From Helicobacteraceae bacterium (GTDB lineage: Bacteria; Campylobacterota; Campylobacteria; Campylobacterales; SZUA-545): 21,176 nt of DNA. The notes beneath the pieces are model-generated. The model did no database searches. It saw only the letters and a list, made by a program, of their open reading frames with translations, and was not told the origin of the DNA. Shown in pieces: positions 6,971-14,777 of the stretch (position 1 is its first letter; every line of letters begins with the position of its first letter). Where the stretch lies: the NCBI GenBank assembly GCA_031276985.1, contig JAISMA010000215.1, forward strand, positions 1-21,176, written 5' to 3'. The translations under genes and the position numbers were made by a program.

Positions 6971-7055
6971 CATTCTACGACTACGCGCAAGGTAACGCTT
7001 GTAGAATGTAATACGAGCGTCCTTGATTTTGTTTTTGGATTCCCGCTTTCGCGGG
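6971..7055. repeat. Pair of short inverted repeats of REP type
   Basis: CATTCTAC (6971-6978) pairs with GTAGAATG (7001-7008), and a second hairpin CCCGC-TTTC-GCGGG lies at 7042-7055 within the word ATTCCCGCTTTCGCGGGTAAT. The second is one base away from the widespread bacterial ATTCCCGC...GCGGGAAT dispersed repeat. Both are likely copies of intergenic repeat families; whether they recur in this genome cannot be seen here. Confidence 0.55.
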
Positions 7056-7270
7056 TAATGGCACAACCGACGAATTTACGGGCTTCGCCGACTGCGACGG
7101 CGCGGGCGATGAAAGTCAAAAACACCAACGAAGCGAGAACCGATCGGGCTTCAACCACTTTCAAAATCGCCAAGTAAAAACAAAGTCGCGGGTAAAGAAA
7201 AACAACGAAAAACCGCGTTTTTGCACACATTGGGCAAATGCTTTTTTCGCGCAATTTGTCCGCGATCCGC

Positions 7271-7386
7271 GATTTTTATCTATTTTTATCAACATTCATC
7301 AACTATCGCGCCAAAGACTAACGAGTTCTAACAAGCCTCGCATATTTGGCGTAAATAGCCGAAAATCGAGCGCATTGGGCGTAAAA
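7271..7386. other. Short direct repeats, candidate phage replication origin
   Basis: ATTTTTATC occurs at 7272-7280 and again at 7282-7290, followed by two ATCAAC words (about 7288 and 7298). GGCGTAAA recurs in TTGGCGTAAA (7346-7355) and TGGGCGTAAA (7376-7385), 30 bases apart. An A/T-rich patch with iteron-like repeats beside a helicase gene fits an origin, but the repeats are few and short. Confidence 0.25.
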
Positions 7387-7453
7387 CGCGATTTTATATC
7401 GCAAGGCAGGGGTCGAGGCTTCCTTGATTGTAAAACTCAAATAAAGCGGCATT

Positions 7454-8689
7454 ATGGAATTATTTAACGCGAATATAGAAAGATCGTTGCTGGCGACGGC
7501 GTTATGGGATCAGACGGCGGCGGGCAGACTTGACTGCGATTTTGGGACGCTTGCGGGAATGATTGAATCGCGGCATTTTTATATCGCGCAACATAGGGCG
7601 ATATTCGCGGCGATGGAGCGGCTATATAAAAAAAACGTTCCGATCGCGGAAGAGTTCGTTAAAAGCGAGCTTGGCGACAAATACGACGAAGATAAAATGC
7701 TGGATATTTTGGCGACTTCGCCGCTATCCGCGCCCGCGCCGTATTGCGCTCAACTCGTGGAGTTGTATAAAAAACGCGAGATTGTCGCGCTTGCGAGCGA
7801 AACGCGATCCCTCGCAAGCGAAACGGAAGCGGACGACGCGATAGCCGAAATCAAGCGAAAGTTAGACCAGATTGAAGCGTCGGGAGCGCAAAGCACCAAA
7901 GCAAAGAGTTTCGACGAGTTAGCCAAAGACGAGGCGATAAAAAAGCCGATTGAAAAGTTTCCGCTGGGCGTTGGATTTTTGAACGATACCTTTCGCGGCG
8001 GGTTTGAAGTCGGGCAGTTGGTGTTGATCGGCGGCGAACCAGAAGCGGGCAAAACCATGCTGACTATGCAGATCATAAAGCATATTTGCCAAACTTCGCC
8101 CGTGTTGTTTTTCTGCTTTGAATTCACCACGCGCAAGCTAGTTCAGGCGCAAAAAGAGATCGAGGGCGATAATTTCAAAGCTCCGAATTTACATATTATC
8201 GACGACGGCTACGATATAGCGCAAATCGAGCGCGAAATTAGGATTTGGGCGAAGCGCGGCGCGAAGGTATTCGCAATCGATTCGCAAATCCGCGTGGAAA
8301 ATAACGCCGCGAAAAACGCGACGGTCGAGGAGCGCGAAACCGAAAAGTTTTCGCGTCTAGCGAAGCTGGCGCATAGATTGTCGCTTCTGATTATTTTCAT
8401 CATTCAAACAAGCAAAAGCGACACGGCGAGCGGCGTATACGCGCCGATGAAAAGCAAAAACGCCGCGCACGAGGCGAGCGTAATTATCTACATAAAGCGC
8501 GTCAAAGATAAAAACGGCGAGAACACTCATAAGCGAAAAATTATGCTTGTTAAAAACAAGCAAAACGGCATCCATTTTGAGAGCGAGGTTAATTTTAATC
8601 CCGCGACAAAACGCTTCACGCGCCCATACGCCGCGTCGGAGTATAAAACGCCTAGCGGGGTGGATATACCCGTAATTTTGGAGGATTGA
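7454..8689 (+). CDS. DnaB-like replicative helicase
   Basis: The 411-residue protein has a DnaB N-terminal helical domain (about 1-110, NIERSLLATALWD and HFYIAQHRAIFAAMERL are typical) and a RecA-like ATPase core from about 165. The Walker A is GGEPEAGKT (193-201), the Walker B VFAIDSQIRV (D276) and the sensor IIFIIQTSK (Q318). DnaB hexamers unwind DNA at the replication fork. It is shorter than cellular DnaB (about 470) and replaces the usual IDYLQ of the Walker B with IDSQI, as divergent phage versions do. The ATG at 7454 has only a weak Shine-Dalgarno. It is the first gene of the phage block, followed after 1 base by the DUF736-like gene. It could also be a DnaB-like loader or RepA-type helicase. 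Confidence 0.8.
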   Translation: MELFNANIERSLLATALWDQTAAGRLDCDFGTLAGMIESRHFYIAQHRAIFAAMERLYKKNVPIAEEFVKSELGDKYDEDKMLDILATSPLSAPAPYCAQLVELYKKREIVALASETRSLASETEADDAIAEIKRKLDQIEASGAQSTKAKSFDELAKDEAIKKPIEKFPLGVGFLNDTFRGGFEVGQLVLIGGEPEAGKTMLTMQIIKHICQTSPVLFFCFEFTTRKLVQAQKEIEGDNFKAPNLHIIDDGYDIAQIEREIRIWAKRGAKVFAIDSQIRVENNAAKNATVEERETEKFSRLAKLAHRLSLLIIFIIQTSKSDTASGVYAPMKSKNAAHEASVIIYIKRVKDKNGENTHKRKIMLVKNKQNGIHFESEVNFNPATKRFTRPYAASEYKTPSGVDIPVILED

Positions 8690-8690
8690 A

Positions 8691-9098
8691 ATGCGAATCG
8701 GCGTTATTAGAAAGATCGAGATCGAAAGCGAGCGGTATTTAGAGATGAGCGTGAACGCGCCCTTTTTATATCCCGCGAAGTTTCGCCTATTCAAAATTAA
8801 ATCGTTGTCGGCTTCCGCGCCGAATTATCAGCTTTATCTGCAACCGCCGCATCCGAAAAAGGGCGAAAAACAAGCGGCGCATAACGTCGGCGCGTTGTGG
8901 ATTAGAACAAACGATAAGGGCGACAACTACATGAGCGGCTACATTGAATCGCCGCTATTTGCAAGCGGCAAGATCGGCATTGTCGTGTTTAAGCCAAAAG
9001 CGCAGGAGGATTGGCTTTACGACGTATTAACCGCGAACGATCAATCCTCGCGCAAACAATCCGCGCATTACGACGACGGGGCGAGCGATGACGCTTAA
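8691..9098 (+). CDS. DUF736-like small phage protein
   Basis: The 135-residue soluble protein has a core (about 20-105) recalling DUF736: an opening strand pair with KIKSLSASAPNYQLYL, then GALWIRTNDKGDNYMSGYIESPLF, equivalent to the family's 'GAAW...G..YLSV.LDDP' pattern. DUF736 proteins are found beside replication and transfer genes of mobile elements; their function is unknown. The tail (105-135) is acidic and unstructured, a pattern also seen in single-strand DNA-binding proteins, so a DNA-metabolism role is possible. The ATG at 8691 has GGAGG at 8680-8684. The gene overlaps the next one by 11 bases. Confidence 0.55.
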   Translation: MRIGVIRKIEIESERYLEMSVNAPFLYPAKFRLFKIKSLSASAPNYQLYLQPPHPKKGEKQAAHNVGALWIRTNDKGDNYMSGYIESPLFASGKIGIVVFKPKAQEDWLYDVLTANDQSSRKQSAHYDDGASDDA

Positions 9099-9300
9099 CA
9101 GACCCGCCCATTACAACAAACGCGTCGGCGAGATACGCGATCGCGTTCCCGCTTGGCGTTTGCGAACGGCGATTATCGAAGCGATAAAGGTTTGCGCCGC
9201 GCAAAAGGGCGTAAGCAGTTCCAAATTCGTCGAGACCTTGCTTGAAAACGCGCCGTCGATAGCGAAAGAGATTAACGGCGAGCGAAAGGACGAGCAATGA
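9088..9300 (+). CDS. Small helical protein, possibly ribbon-helix-helix
   Basis: Seventy residues, basic at the N-terminus. VPAWRLRTAIIEAIKVCAAQKGVSSSKFVETLLENA reads as a strand followed by two helices, vaguely like a ribbon-helix-helix DNA-binding protein; I recognise no family. It sits between the DUF736-like gene (11-base overlap) and the large terminase (ATGA overlap). That position is often held by a small regulator or accessory packaging protein. The start at 9088 is the first ATG in the frame and lies just inside the upstream gene. Confidence 0.6.
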   Translation: MTLNRPAHYNKRVGEIRDRVPAWRLRTAIIEAIKVCAAQKGVSSSKFVETLLENAPSIAKEINGERKDEQ

Positions 9301-10814
9301 GCGAATTCGCCGCGTTATTAGCGGAGCGGGAGTTGGCGAGGCGAACGCCGCTTGGGTTTATGCGCTATTCGTTTAAGTATATTTACGGGCGGGAGTTCAA
9401 GGAAAATTGGCATCACGGCTATTTAAGCGAGATTTTCAGCGCGGTCGAGCGCGGCGAATTAAACCGCGTTTTATTAAATATGCCGCCGTCTTACGGTAAG
9501 ACCGAACAATCGGCGCGGCAGTTTGTGAGTTGGGCTTTGGGACGCGATCCGAAACGCAAGTTTATTTACGCCACTTACGGCGCGGATTTGAGCGAGCAGG
9601 TTAGCGTTCAGACGCGCAATATCGTCGCCTCGCCGCAATATCGCGGCGTTTTTTCGACGTTAAAACTCGCCAAAGAGCAGAACCAAAAACACTATTGGAC
9701 GACGACCGACGGCGGCGGTATGTATGTAACGGGAACGGGCGGCGCGATTACGGGCTTTCACGGCGATTTTCTCATTGTGGACGATCTGCTAAAGGCTATC
9801 GACGCGAGAAGTCGCGCCGCGAGGGACGAGGCGTGGGATTATTACCGCGAGAGCATTATTACGCGATTGCAGGATAAAAAGCGCGGCGCGATCATCGTAA
9901 TTATGCAAAGGCTTCATAAAGACGATCCCGCTGGGCGATTGTTATCTAGCGACTTCGCGCCCGAATTTACGCACGTTTGTTTGCGCGGAATCGAGGACGA
10001 GACTAAAACCTACGCCTTCGGCGGATTTAGCTACGAGCGCAAACCAAACGAGCCGCTGTTTGACGCGCTGGAAGGCGAAGTAGAGATCGAGCGGGCGCGG
10101 AAAGAAATGGGACTTAGCGCGTTTGCCGCGCAATATCAGCAAGACCCTGAAACAATCGAGGCGGGCTATTTTGACGACGAAATGTTGAGCAGGAACGTTT
10201 CGCTTTCGGATTTGCCGCCGCTTGATATTTTAATTATGGTCGATCCCGCGATGAGCTTGCGCGAGGAAAGCGACGACCGCGCAATCGTGGCGGAGGGTTG
10301 GGGAATGCGCGAAGGCGCGGAGTTAATCGTCTTTATGGACTGCTGGGCGGGCAAATGGGCGATCGACGAGTTTGTCGAGCGCATAATCGACGCGATGGAG
10401 CGCTATCCGACGGCGCGAACGTTTATCGAAGGAGCGGGAGGCGGACACGCGATCGGGCAGTTGTTGCCCGCCGCTCTCGCCAAACGCAACGCCAAACGCC
10501 GCGCCAATAATTTACCGCCGCTTAGTTGCTCTTTTGAGATATACGCGCCCGATAACAAGATAAGCAAAGAGCAGAAAATCGGCGTGCTACAGCCCTATTA
10601 TCGCAACGGGCAGATCGTGTTTTTGAAGGGCGCGGCGGGAGTCGAGGAGTTTTGGCGCGAATCGAAAGCCTACGATCCGAACAAGAAGCATAACCGCGAC
10701 AATCGACTTGACGCTTTTGCGAGCGGCTGGCGGTTTGCCGCGCCGAAAAAACAAAAGCAATACGTGGAAAAAGGGCGTTTGCGAGCGCGATCGGGAACGA
10801 TATGGAGGTTTTAG
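9297..10814 (+). CDS. terL: Phage terminase large subunit
   Basis: Packaging motor: the ATPase drives DNA into the procapsid and the nuclease cuts concatemers. Domains in order: ATPase with Walker A-like LNMPPSYGKTE (60-70), Walker B FLIVDD (158-163), coupling motif IMQRLHKDD (202-210); then AQYQQDP (278-284) at the domain border; then an RNase H-like nuclease with acids D316 (IMVDPAMS), E378 (FIEGAGGGH) and a final Asp in DNRLDAFASGWRF near the C-terminus. The 505 residues are full length and all expected acids are visible. The start ATG overlaps the preceding stop. It precedes the small subunit, the reverse of the usual order. Confidence 0.95.
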   Translation: MSEFAALLAERELARRTPLGFMRYSFKYIYGREFKENWHHGYLSEIFSAVERGELNRVLLNMPPSYGKTEQSARQFVSWALGRDPKRKFIYATYGADLSEQVSVQTRNIVASPQYRGVFSTLKLAKEQNQKHYWTTTDGGGMYVTGTGGAITGFHGDFLIVDDLLKAIDARSRAARDEAWDYYRESIITRLQDKKRGAIIVIMQRLHKDDPAGRLLSSDFAPEFTHVCLRGIEDETKTYAFGGFSYERKPNEPLFDALEGEVEIERARKEMGLSAFAAQYQQDPETIEAGYFDDEMLSRNVSLSDLPPLDILIMVDPAMSLREESDDRAIVAEGWGMREGAELIVFMDCWAGKWAIDEFVERIIDAMERYPTARTFIEGAGGGHAIGQLLPAALAKRNAKRRANNLPPLSCSFEIYAPDNKISKEQKIGVLQPYYRNGQIVFLKGAAGVEEFWRESKAYDPNKKHNRDNRLDAFASGWRFAAPKKQKQYVEKGRLRARSGTIWRF

Positions 10815-11387
10815 GTGCATGACAAGAATTTGAAGCGCGAGGCGCGGATTTGGTATGAAACGCACGAGCAATCGGCGCGGGAAGTTAGCAAGCAGTTTAA
10901 GCTATCGCATAAAACAATCGAGGATTGGGCGCGAAAAGAGGGCTGGGTTAAGAATAAATACGGCGCGGATAAAGAGCGGGCGCGAAAGATTATCGAGGAT
11001 GCGGCGAAAGAGGCTTTGCAAAAGGGCGCGGGACGCGATATTGCGTCCGAGCTTGCGATGACCGACGGCGAAATGAAGCCGACGAAATACCATGAAAGCG
11101 TCGCGAGCGCGATCTTTGAGCAGATCATTTCGCTTGATTCGTTGCACAAGAGAATGGGCAAAGCCGTCGTTATAGCGGACAATATACTAGAAAGGGCGAA
11201 GCTCCTTTCAGACGTGAAAATCTATACGGAAATCATCAAAACCGCCAAAGAGGTTACATACGGCAAAGAACCCGACACGATCATTAAAAACGTCAATATC
11301 GGATCGATTACGCCGCAGGAAATGGCGCAAATGACCGACGAGCAACTGCTGGCTTTGGCGCAAAAGCGCGAAGGCGAACAGAGCTAA
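10815..11387 (+). CDS. Putative terminase small subunit (HTH plus helical domain)
   Basis: The 190-residue, mostly helical protein begins with a homeodomain-like helix-turn-helix at about residues 5-45 (REARIWYETHEQSAREVSKQ, then FKLSHKTIEDWARKEGW), followed by a central helical oligomerisation region and a charged C-terminal tail. This matches small terminase subunits of the DUF1804/Mu-like kind, which bind the packaging site and stimulate TerL. The start is a GTG immediately after the TerL stop; the nearby ATG at 10819 is out of frame. Assignment rests on the HTH, size and position. A transcription factor is the alternative. Confidence 0.75.
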   Translation: MHDKNLKREARIWYETHEQSAREVSKQFKLSHKTIEDWARKEGWVKNKYGADKERARKIIEDAAKEALQKGAGRDIASELAMTDGEMKPTKYHESVASAIFEQIISLDSLHKRMGKAVVIADNILERAKLLSDVKIYTEIIKTAKEVTYGKEPDTIIKNVNIGSITPQEMAQMTDEQLLALAQKREGEQS

Positions 11388-11391
11388 CCGC

Positions 11392-11844
11392 TTACTTTTT
11401 TCGCATTGCGCGGCGAAAGTCGCTGGGTCTGATCGGGCTTTTTAGCGCCCATAATCCTAGCCGATCTTGCCGCGCCTGTTTTTCGGCGAGGGCGTAGCGG
11501 TCGTCTTTGCAGTATTCTGGATACGCCCACGCCGCGCCTAGCTCCACCATTTTAAGATTGATTAACTCGCCGTCGATTACGATATTCGCCACGCTTCGCT
11601 TGTATTTGTCGCGGGTTACGACTTTAATTTGCGCCTCTTTGCCAAACGCGAGCGCGTATAACGCCGCTCTCGCCGCTTTGCCGTAATCCTGCTTTAATTC
11701 GGGCGCGTCGATGCAATGTAGCCGCACTCTTACCTTCTCGCCGTAGCGATTGACGACGTTAATCGTGTCGCCGTCCGTTACCTTCACGACCGTGTCCGCC
11801 AAACAAAAAACCGCGAAAATCGCAAAAAAAACGCAACTTTTCAA
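11392..11844 (-). CDS. Secreted thermonuclease-like protein (SNase family)
   Basis: The 150-residue protein has an N-terminal signal sequence (MKSCVFFAIFAVFCLA) followed by a staphylococcal-nuclease fold. Expected catalytic residues are present: D24/D26 in VTDGDT, R41 in VRLHCIDAPE, D46, E49 and R83 in YKRSVA. It should be exported and cut DNA or RNA in a calcium-dependent way. It is the only minus-strand gene in the phage block, ending 4 bases from the small-terminase stop and diverging from the next gene. The start is a TTG with AGGGG upstream; the signal peptide begins there. It looks like a 'moron' gene with its own promoter in the 45-base divergent gap. Related secreted nucleases occur in Campylobacter chromosomes, where they degrade incoming DNA. 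Confidence 0.9.
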   Translation of the reverse strand: MKSCVFFAIFAVFCLADTVVKVTDGDTINVVNRYGEKVRVRLHCIDAPELKQDYGKAARAALYALAFGKEAQIKVVTRDKYKRSVANIVIDGELINLKMVELGAAWAYPEYCKDDRYALAEKQARQDRLGLWALKSPIRPSDFRRAMRKK

Positions 11845-11889
11845 TTCCGACCCCTATTTTTCGTTTTGGATTTGTAGCACACTGCGGCT

Positions 11890-12444
11890 ATGAAACGAAC
11901 GGTGCAATATGTTTTGAGCGACTTCTGGGAACTAACGCTGATAAACTCGTACGGCGATCGGTTGCCGTTTACGTTTAACGACAATACGAATTCCGCTATG
12001 TCGCTCTTATTTAGCGGAAGCGGAAGCATAAAGCTAACGCCGAACGCCGAATGGACGCAAAAAACGGCGTACAGCCTCTTTAGGAACGCGGTCGGCGAAA
12101 GGCGGCTCTTTATCGTTCCTGACGGTCCCGTTTTTTTTGACGACAACGGCGATGAAATTCCGATCGGACTTGACAAACTCGTCGGATTTGCGTCGCTTGC
12201 GGGCTGGCGCGATTTTGAAGGCGATAAACGCGGTTACGATTTCGCGGCGGGCTTTATCGACCGCATCGACGGGCATATTCGCGATCTGCCGACTCTGCGT
12301 AAATACGAGGGCGAGTTTTTTATCGATTTCTGCCGCGCCGAAAACGACGAGATTGTCCGCGAGGATTTAACCGCGCTTGATTCAGTGTTTGTCGCGCTGG
12401 CGGGCGGGAACGAACCAAATTATCCGCTTGCCGAAGGAGCTTAG
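11890..12444 (+). CDS. Unknown protein at head of the late operon
   Basis: I do not recognise the family. The 184 residues are acidic, contain no signal peptide or membrane segment, and look like a compact beta-rich fold (VQYVLSDFWELTLINSYGDR, LFSGSGSIKLTPNAEW, RRLFIVPDGPVFFDDNGDE). The position, directly before the fibre gene and coupled to it (stop TAG then GTG), suggests a virion or fibre-connector protein. The 45 bases upstream, shared with the diverging thermonuclease gene, must hold its promoter if it has one. The ATG at 11890 is the first start in the frame and has no strong Shine-Dalgarno. Confidence 0.8.
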   Translation: MKRTVQYVLSDFWELTLINSYGDRLPFTFNDNTNSAMSLLFSGSGSIKLTPNAEWTQKTAYSLFRNAVGERRLFIVPDGPVFFDDNGDEIPIGLDKLVGFASLAGWRDFEGDKRGYDFAAGFIDRIDGHIRDLPTLRKYEGEFFIDFCRAENDEIVREDLTALDSVFVALAGGNEPNYPLAEGA

Positions 12445-14769
12445 GTGAAATTTTACGAATTATGCAAACATATCTGGCAGGTGCTATTTCCGCAAATGGA
12501 GCAGCTGAAAGAGGATGCGGCGACAAGCGCGGGCGAAGCGGCGGATAGCGCAAACGCGTCGAGCGCGAGCGCGACAAACGCGGCAAATAGCGCAAGCGCC
12601 GCGGCTACCAGCGCGACAAACGCGGCAAATAGCGCAAACGCGGCGAGCGCGAGCGCGACAAACGCGGCAAATAGCGCGACGCAATCGCAAGGCTTCCGCA
12701 ACGAAGCCGAAGGGTTCAAAAACGCGGCGAGCGCGAGCGCGACAAACGCCAATGCATCCGCGCAAAGCGTGGCTCTCGCTTCCGCCGCGTTAGGAGTCTT
12801 GAGAAACGAAGGCGTTACGGATATAGAATTCGCGGTACCCGAAGGCTCTACGACCGTCGCCGCGCAATTGTGGCGATCGCAAAACGACGCGAGCCAGATA
12901 GCCGCGACAAAAACGATACAGATAGCCGAAGCCTCGCAAGTCGCGGATAACCCGCTTTACTTTGGCTCTTACGACACTACCGCCGCGTTACTTGCCGCGA
13001 CGGGTATGAGCGCCAATCAGATCGCCGCGAACGTTGAAACTAATAGCGAATGGGAATTTGTGGACGAATGGACGGATAGCGACGCGGAGATCGACGACGC
13101 GAGTTATCCAACGACGTTGCCAAACCCCGCTTATTTTGGCGAATTTACGACTACCGCCGCGTTACTTGCCGCGACGGGTATGAGCGCCAATCAGATCGCC
13201 GCGAACGTTGAAACTAATACGGAATGGCGATATATTAGCGGCGTTTGGACGGATACGCTTTATCCGATCGGAACGACGGCGACGACGTTGCCAAATCCCG
13301 CGTATTTTGGAACGTTTGCAAACAACGACGCGCTTTCCGTCGCGGCTGGAGCGCAAAACGGACAATTTGCGATCAATAGCGAGACCGCGACGATTTGGCT
13401 TTATACGGGCTGGCAGGATACGAGCGCGCCGATTGGAACGACGCATCAGAAAATCGTTGCGGCGGGCGTGAGCGGACTCGCGCCCTATTCCGCGCTGGAC
13501 GAGCTTGGCGAATTGCGCCGTCTCATAGATTCTATGCAAGGCGACTCGACAATATATGTATTTCACAACGGATTGCGTCCAGAACAGGGTTGGACGCAGG
13601 CGCAATTAACCGCCGCTTACTACGTCGCAAGCGAAGCGACTGACGGATCGGCGATATTAGACCAAACGACGCTGATTAACGGCGACGATCCAAACGACGA
13701 CGCTTACGTGTGGTATTCCAACGAAGGCGCGTGGATTCCCAAAGCGGTTACGATCACATTGGCAACGCAATCCAAACTAGGCGTGGTAAAAGGATCGACG
13801 GCAAACGGGCAGAGCTACGTCGAACCAGACGGGACGCTATCGTTAAACGGCTACGACGCGATTCTCGCCAATATCAACGCGGTTTCGGGCGTTGCAAACC
13901 GCGCCGTTTCTACTGCTTGGACGATGCGAGGCAACGGGACGAGCGCATATAAGCGCGTCGCTAGGATTAGCGGGCATAACAGAGCGATCGATCTGGAGAT
14001 CGTAACTAATAACTGGAGTACAACCGATTTCTTTCAACGAGTAACCGTTAATGTGCCAAACAACGCCAATATCCAGTCGACTAATATATGGTCTGGCGGT
14101 AAAAACGTATGGAAATATGACGTCTTTTACGTCGACAATGCAACGGATAAATGGACGGATATATACGTTGTAGGAACGTATTACGGCTTTAAGGTTTTAG
14201 GTTATGTCGGCGCGATAAACACGACCGAAATCGTAAGCGCTAACGCTCCTAGCGGCGCGGTACAAATACCTTTTAATCCGTTGCCAATGCCGAATATAAC
14301 AACCGACGCGAATTCGGATAATACGGCATTCACGGCGACGACGCTAACGTTCTCCGCGCTCCTGCAAAGACTTTGGCGCGGGATCACGGGCTTACGCGCT
14401 GGCAAATCTGGACTGCCGAGCAGCATATCGCGCACTACGACCAACAGCAACGGGACGTATCACACGCATGCTTTAGACGCTACCGCCTTCTTGAAGGCTT
14501 CCTCGCCATATACGAGAATTCACTGGACTACATACACCTCTACCGCGCCAAACTTTACAGTCGTGTACTCCAATCCTCATAATTCAGGCACGAGACAACG
14601 CTGGGGATATATCAACGGAATACGAATGTTCATCGCGGGAACAGATAACTCTAGCGACGACGTGTCGGTAGGAGGGGTCTTGATTGTCCCTCGCGGCGCG
14701 ACGTGGCATATAGATATTACCAACGGCGACGACGATAACGACGCGGATATTATCTGCTGGGATTTTTAG
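12445..14769 (+). CDS. Side-tail-fibre-like protein with Ala-rich shaft
   Basis: Likely trimeric fibre that binds the host surface. The 774 residues fall into parts: an N-terminal segment (1-25); an Ala/Ser/Asn shaft (about 26-115) of 14-residue repeats such as SATNAANSANAASA, as in lambda Stf-type fibre repeats; three tandem modules of about 58 residues starting at Y172, Y230 and Y287 (YFGxFxTTAALLAATG); a long beta-rich region; and a C-terminal domain with YHTHA (H673, H675), like the His pairs of phage fibre tips. It starts at GTG 12445 with AAGGAG (12434-12439) in front. DUF4376 and DUF1353 genes next to it support a fibre locus. Host receptor unknown. Confidence 0.85.
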   Translation: MKFYELCKHIWQVLFPQMEQLKEDAATSAGEAADSANASSASATNAANSASAAATSATNAANSANAASASATNAANSATQSQGFRNEAEGFKNAASASATNANASAQSVALASAALGVLRNEGVTDIEFAVPEGSTTVAAQLWRSQNDASQIAATKTIQIAEASQVADNPLYFGSYDTTAALLAATGMSANQIAANVETNSEWEFVDEWTDSDAEIDDASYPTTLPNPAYFGEFTTTAALLAATGMSANQIAANVETNTEWRYISGVWTDTLYPIGTTATTLPNPAYFGTFANNDALSVAAGAQNGQFAINSETATIWLYTGWQDTSAPIGTTHQKIVAAGVSGLAPYSALDELGELRRLIDSMQGDSTIYVFHNGLRPEQGWTQAQLTAAYYVASEATDGSAILDQTTLINGDDPNDDAYVWYSNEGAWIPKAVTITLATQSKLGVVKGSTANGQSYVEPDGTLSLNGYDAILANINAVSGVANRAVSTAWTMRGNGTSAYKRVARISGHNRAIDLEIVTNNWSTTDFFQRVTVNVPNNANIQSTNIWSGGKNVWKYDVFYVDNATDKWTDIYVVGTYYGFKVLGYVGAINTTEIVSANAPSGAVQIPFNPLPMPNITTDANSDNTAFTATTLTFSALLQRLWRGITGLRAGKSGLPSSISRTTTNSNGTYHTHALDATAFLKASSPYTRIHWTTYTSTAPNFTVVYSNPHNSGTRQRWGYINGIRMFIAGTDNSSDDVSVGGVLIVPRGATWHIDITNGDDDNDADIICWDF
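12550..12760 (+). repeat. Tandem 42-base repeats in fibre shaft
   Basis: The word GCGACAAACGCGGCAAATAG begins at about 12571, 12613 and 12655, each 42 bases (14 codons) apart, with a fourth partial copy near 12733. It encodes the Ala-rich SATNAANSA units. Perfect codon-level repetition suggests copy number may change by slippage or recombination. Confidence 0.8.
12976..13219 (+). repeat. Exact 70-base direct repeat in fibre gene
   Basis: Positions 12976-13045 and 13150-13219 are identical over 70 bases, 174 bases (58 codons) apart. They encode TTAALLAATGMSANQIAANV in two of the three tandem modules. The third module (Y287) is diverged. Identity including third codon positions points to recent duplication or gene conversion. 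Confidence 0.9.
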
Positions 14770-14777
14770 GAGTAGAA

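Larger units (their letters stand above)
6947..7453. other. Gene-poor stretch between nuclease cassette and phage genes
   Basis: I see no convincing gene in this stretch. It holds hairpin repeats (6971-7055), a small A/T hairpin (AAAAAC-CGC-GTTTTT, 7208-7222), short direct repeats (7271-7386) and a possible -10 word (TGTAAAAC near 7431) just before the helicase gene. A minus-strand open frame from 7254 to 6970 (94 codons, TTG start) includes a hydrophobic stretch and a Cys pair but runs through the hairpin repeat. It may be a decayed fragment. No tRNA or obvious attachment site was found. Confidence 0.6.

Noticed and set aside
6922..7453. Phage attachment site or tRNA at the left phage boundary
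   Set aside because: No cloverleaf or CCA-type end was found, there is no integrase in view, and the right end is missing, so a direct repeat cannot be tested.
8357..8794. 145-codon minus-strand open frame
   Set aside because: Lies antisense across the helicase and DUF736-like genes, composition is arginine-rich and mirrors codons of the real genes; no family pattern.
12453..12752. 99-codon hydrophobic minus-strand frame over the fibre shaft
   Set aside because: Its Ala/Phe/Val repeats are the antisense of the Ala-rich 42-base repeats, so it is a mechanical shadow.
12550..12760. Regularly spaced repeats that might suggest a CRISPR-like array
   Set aside because: The repeats are contiguous and in frame within a fibre gene; there are no unique spacers.
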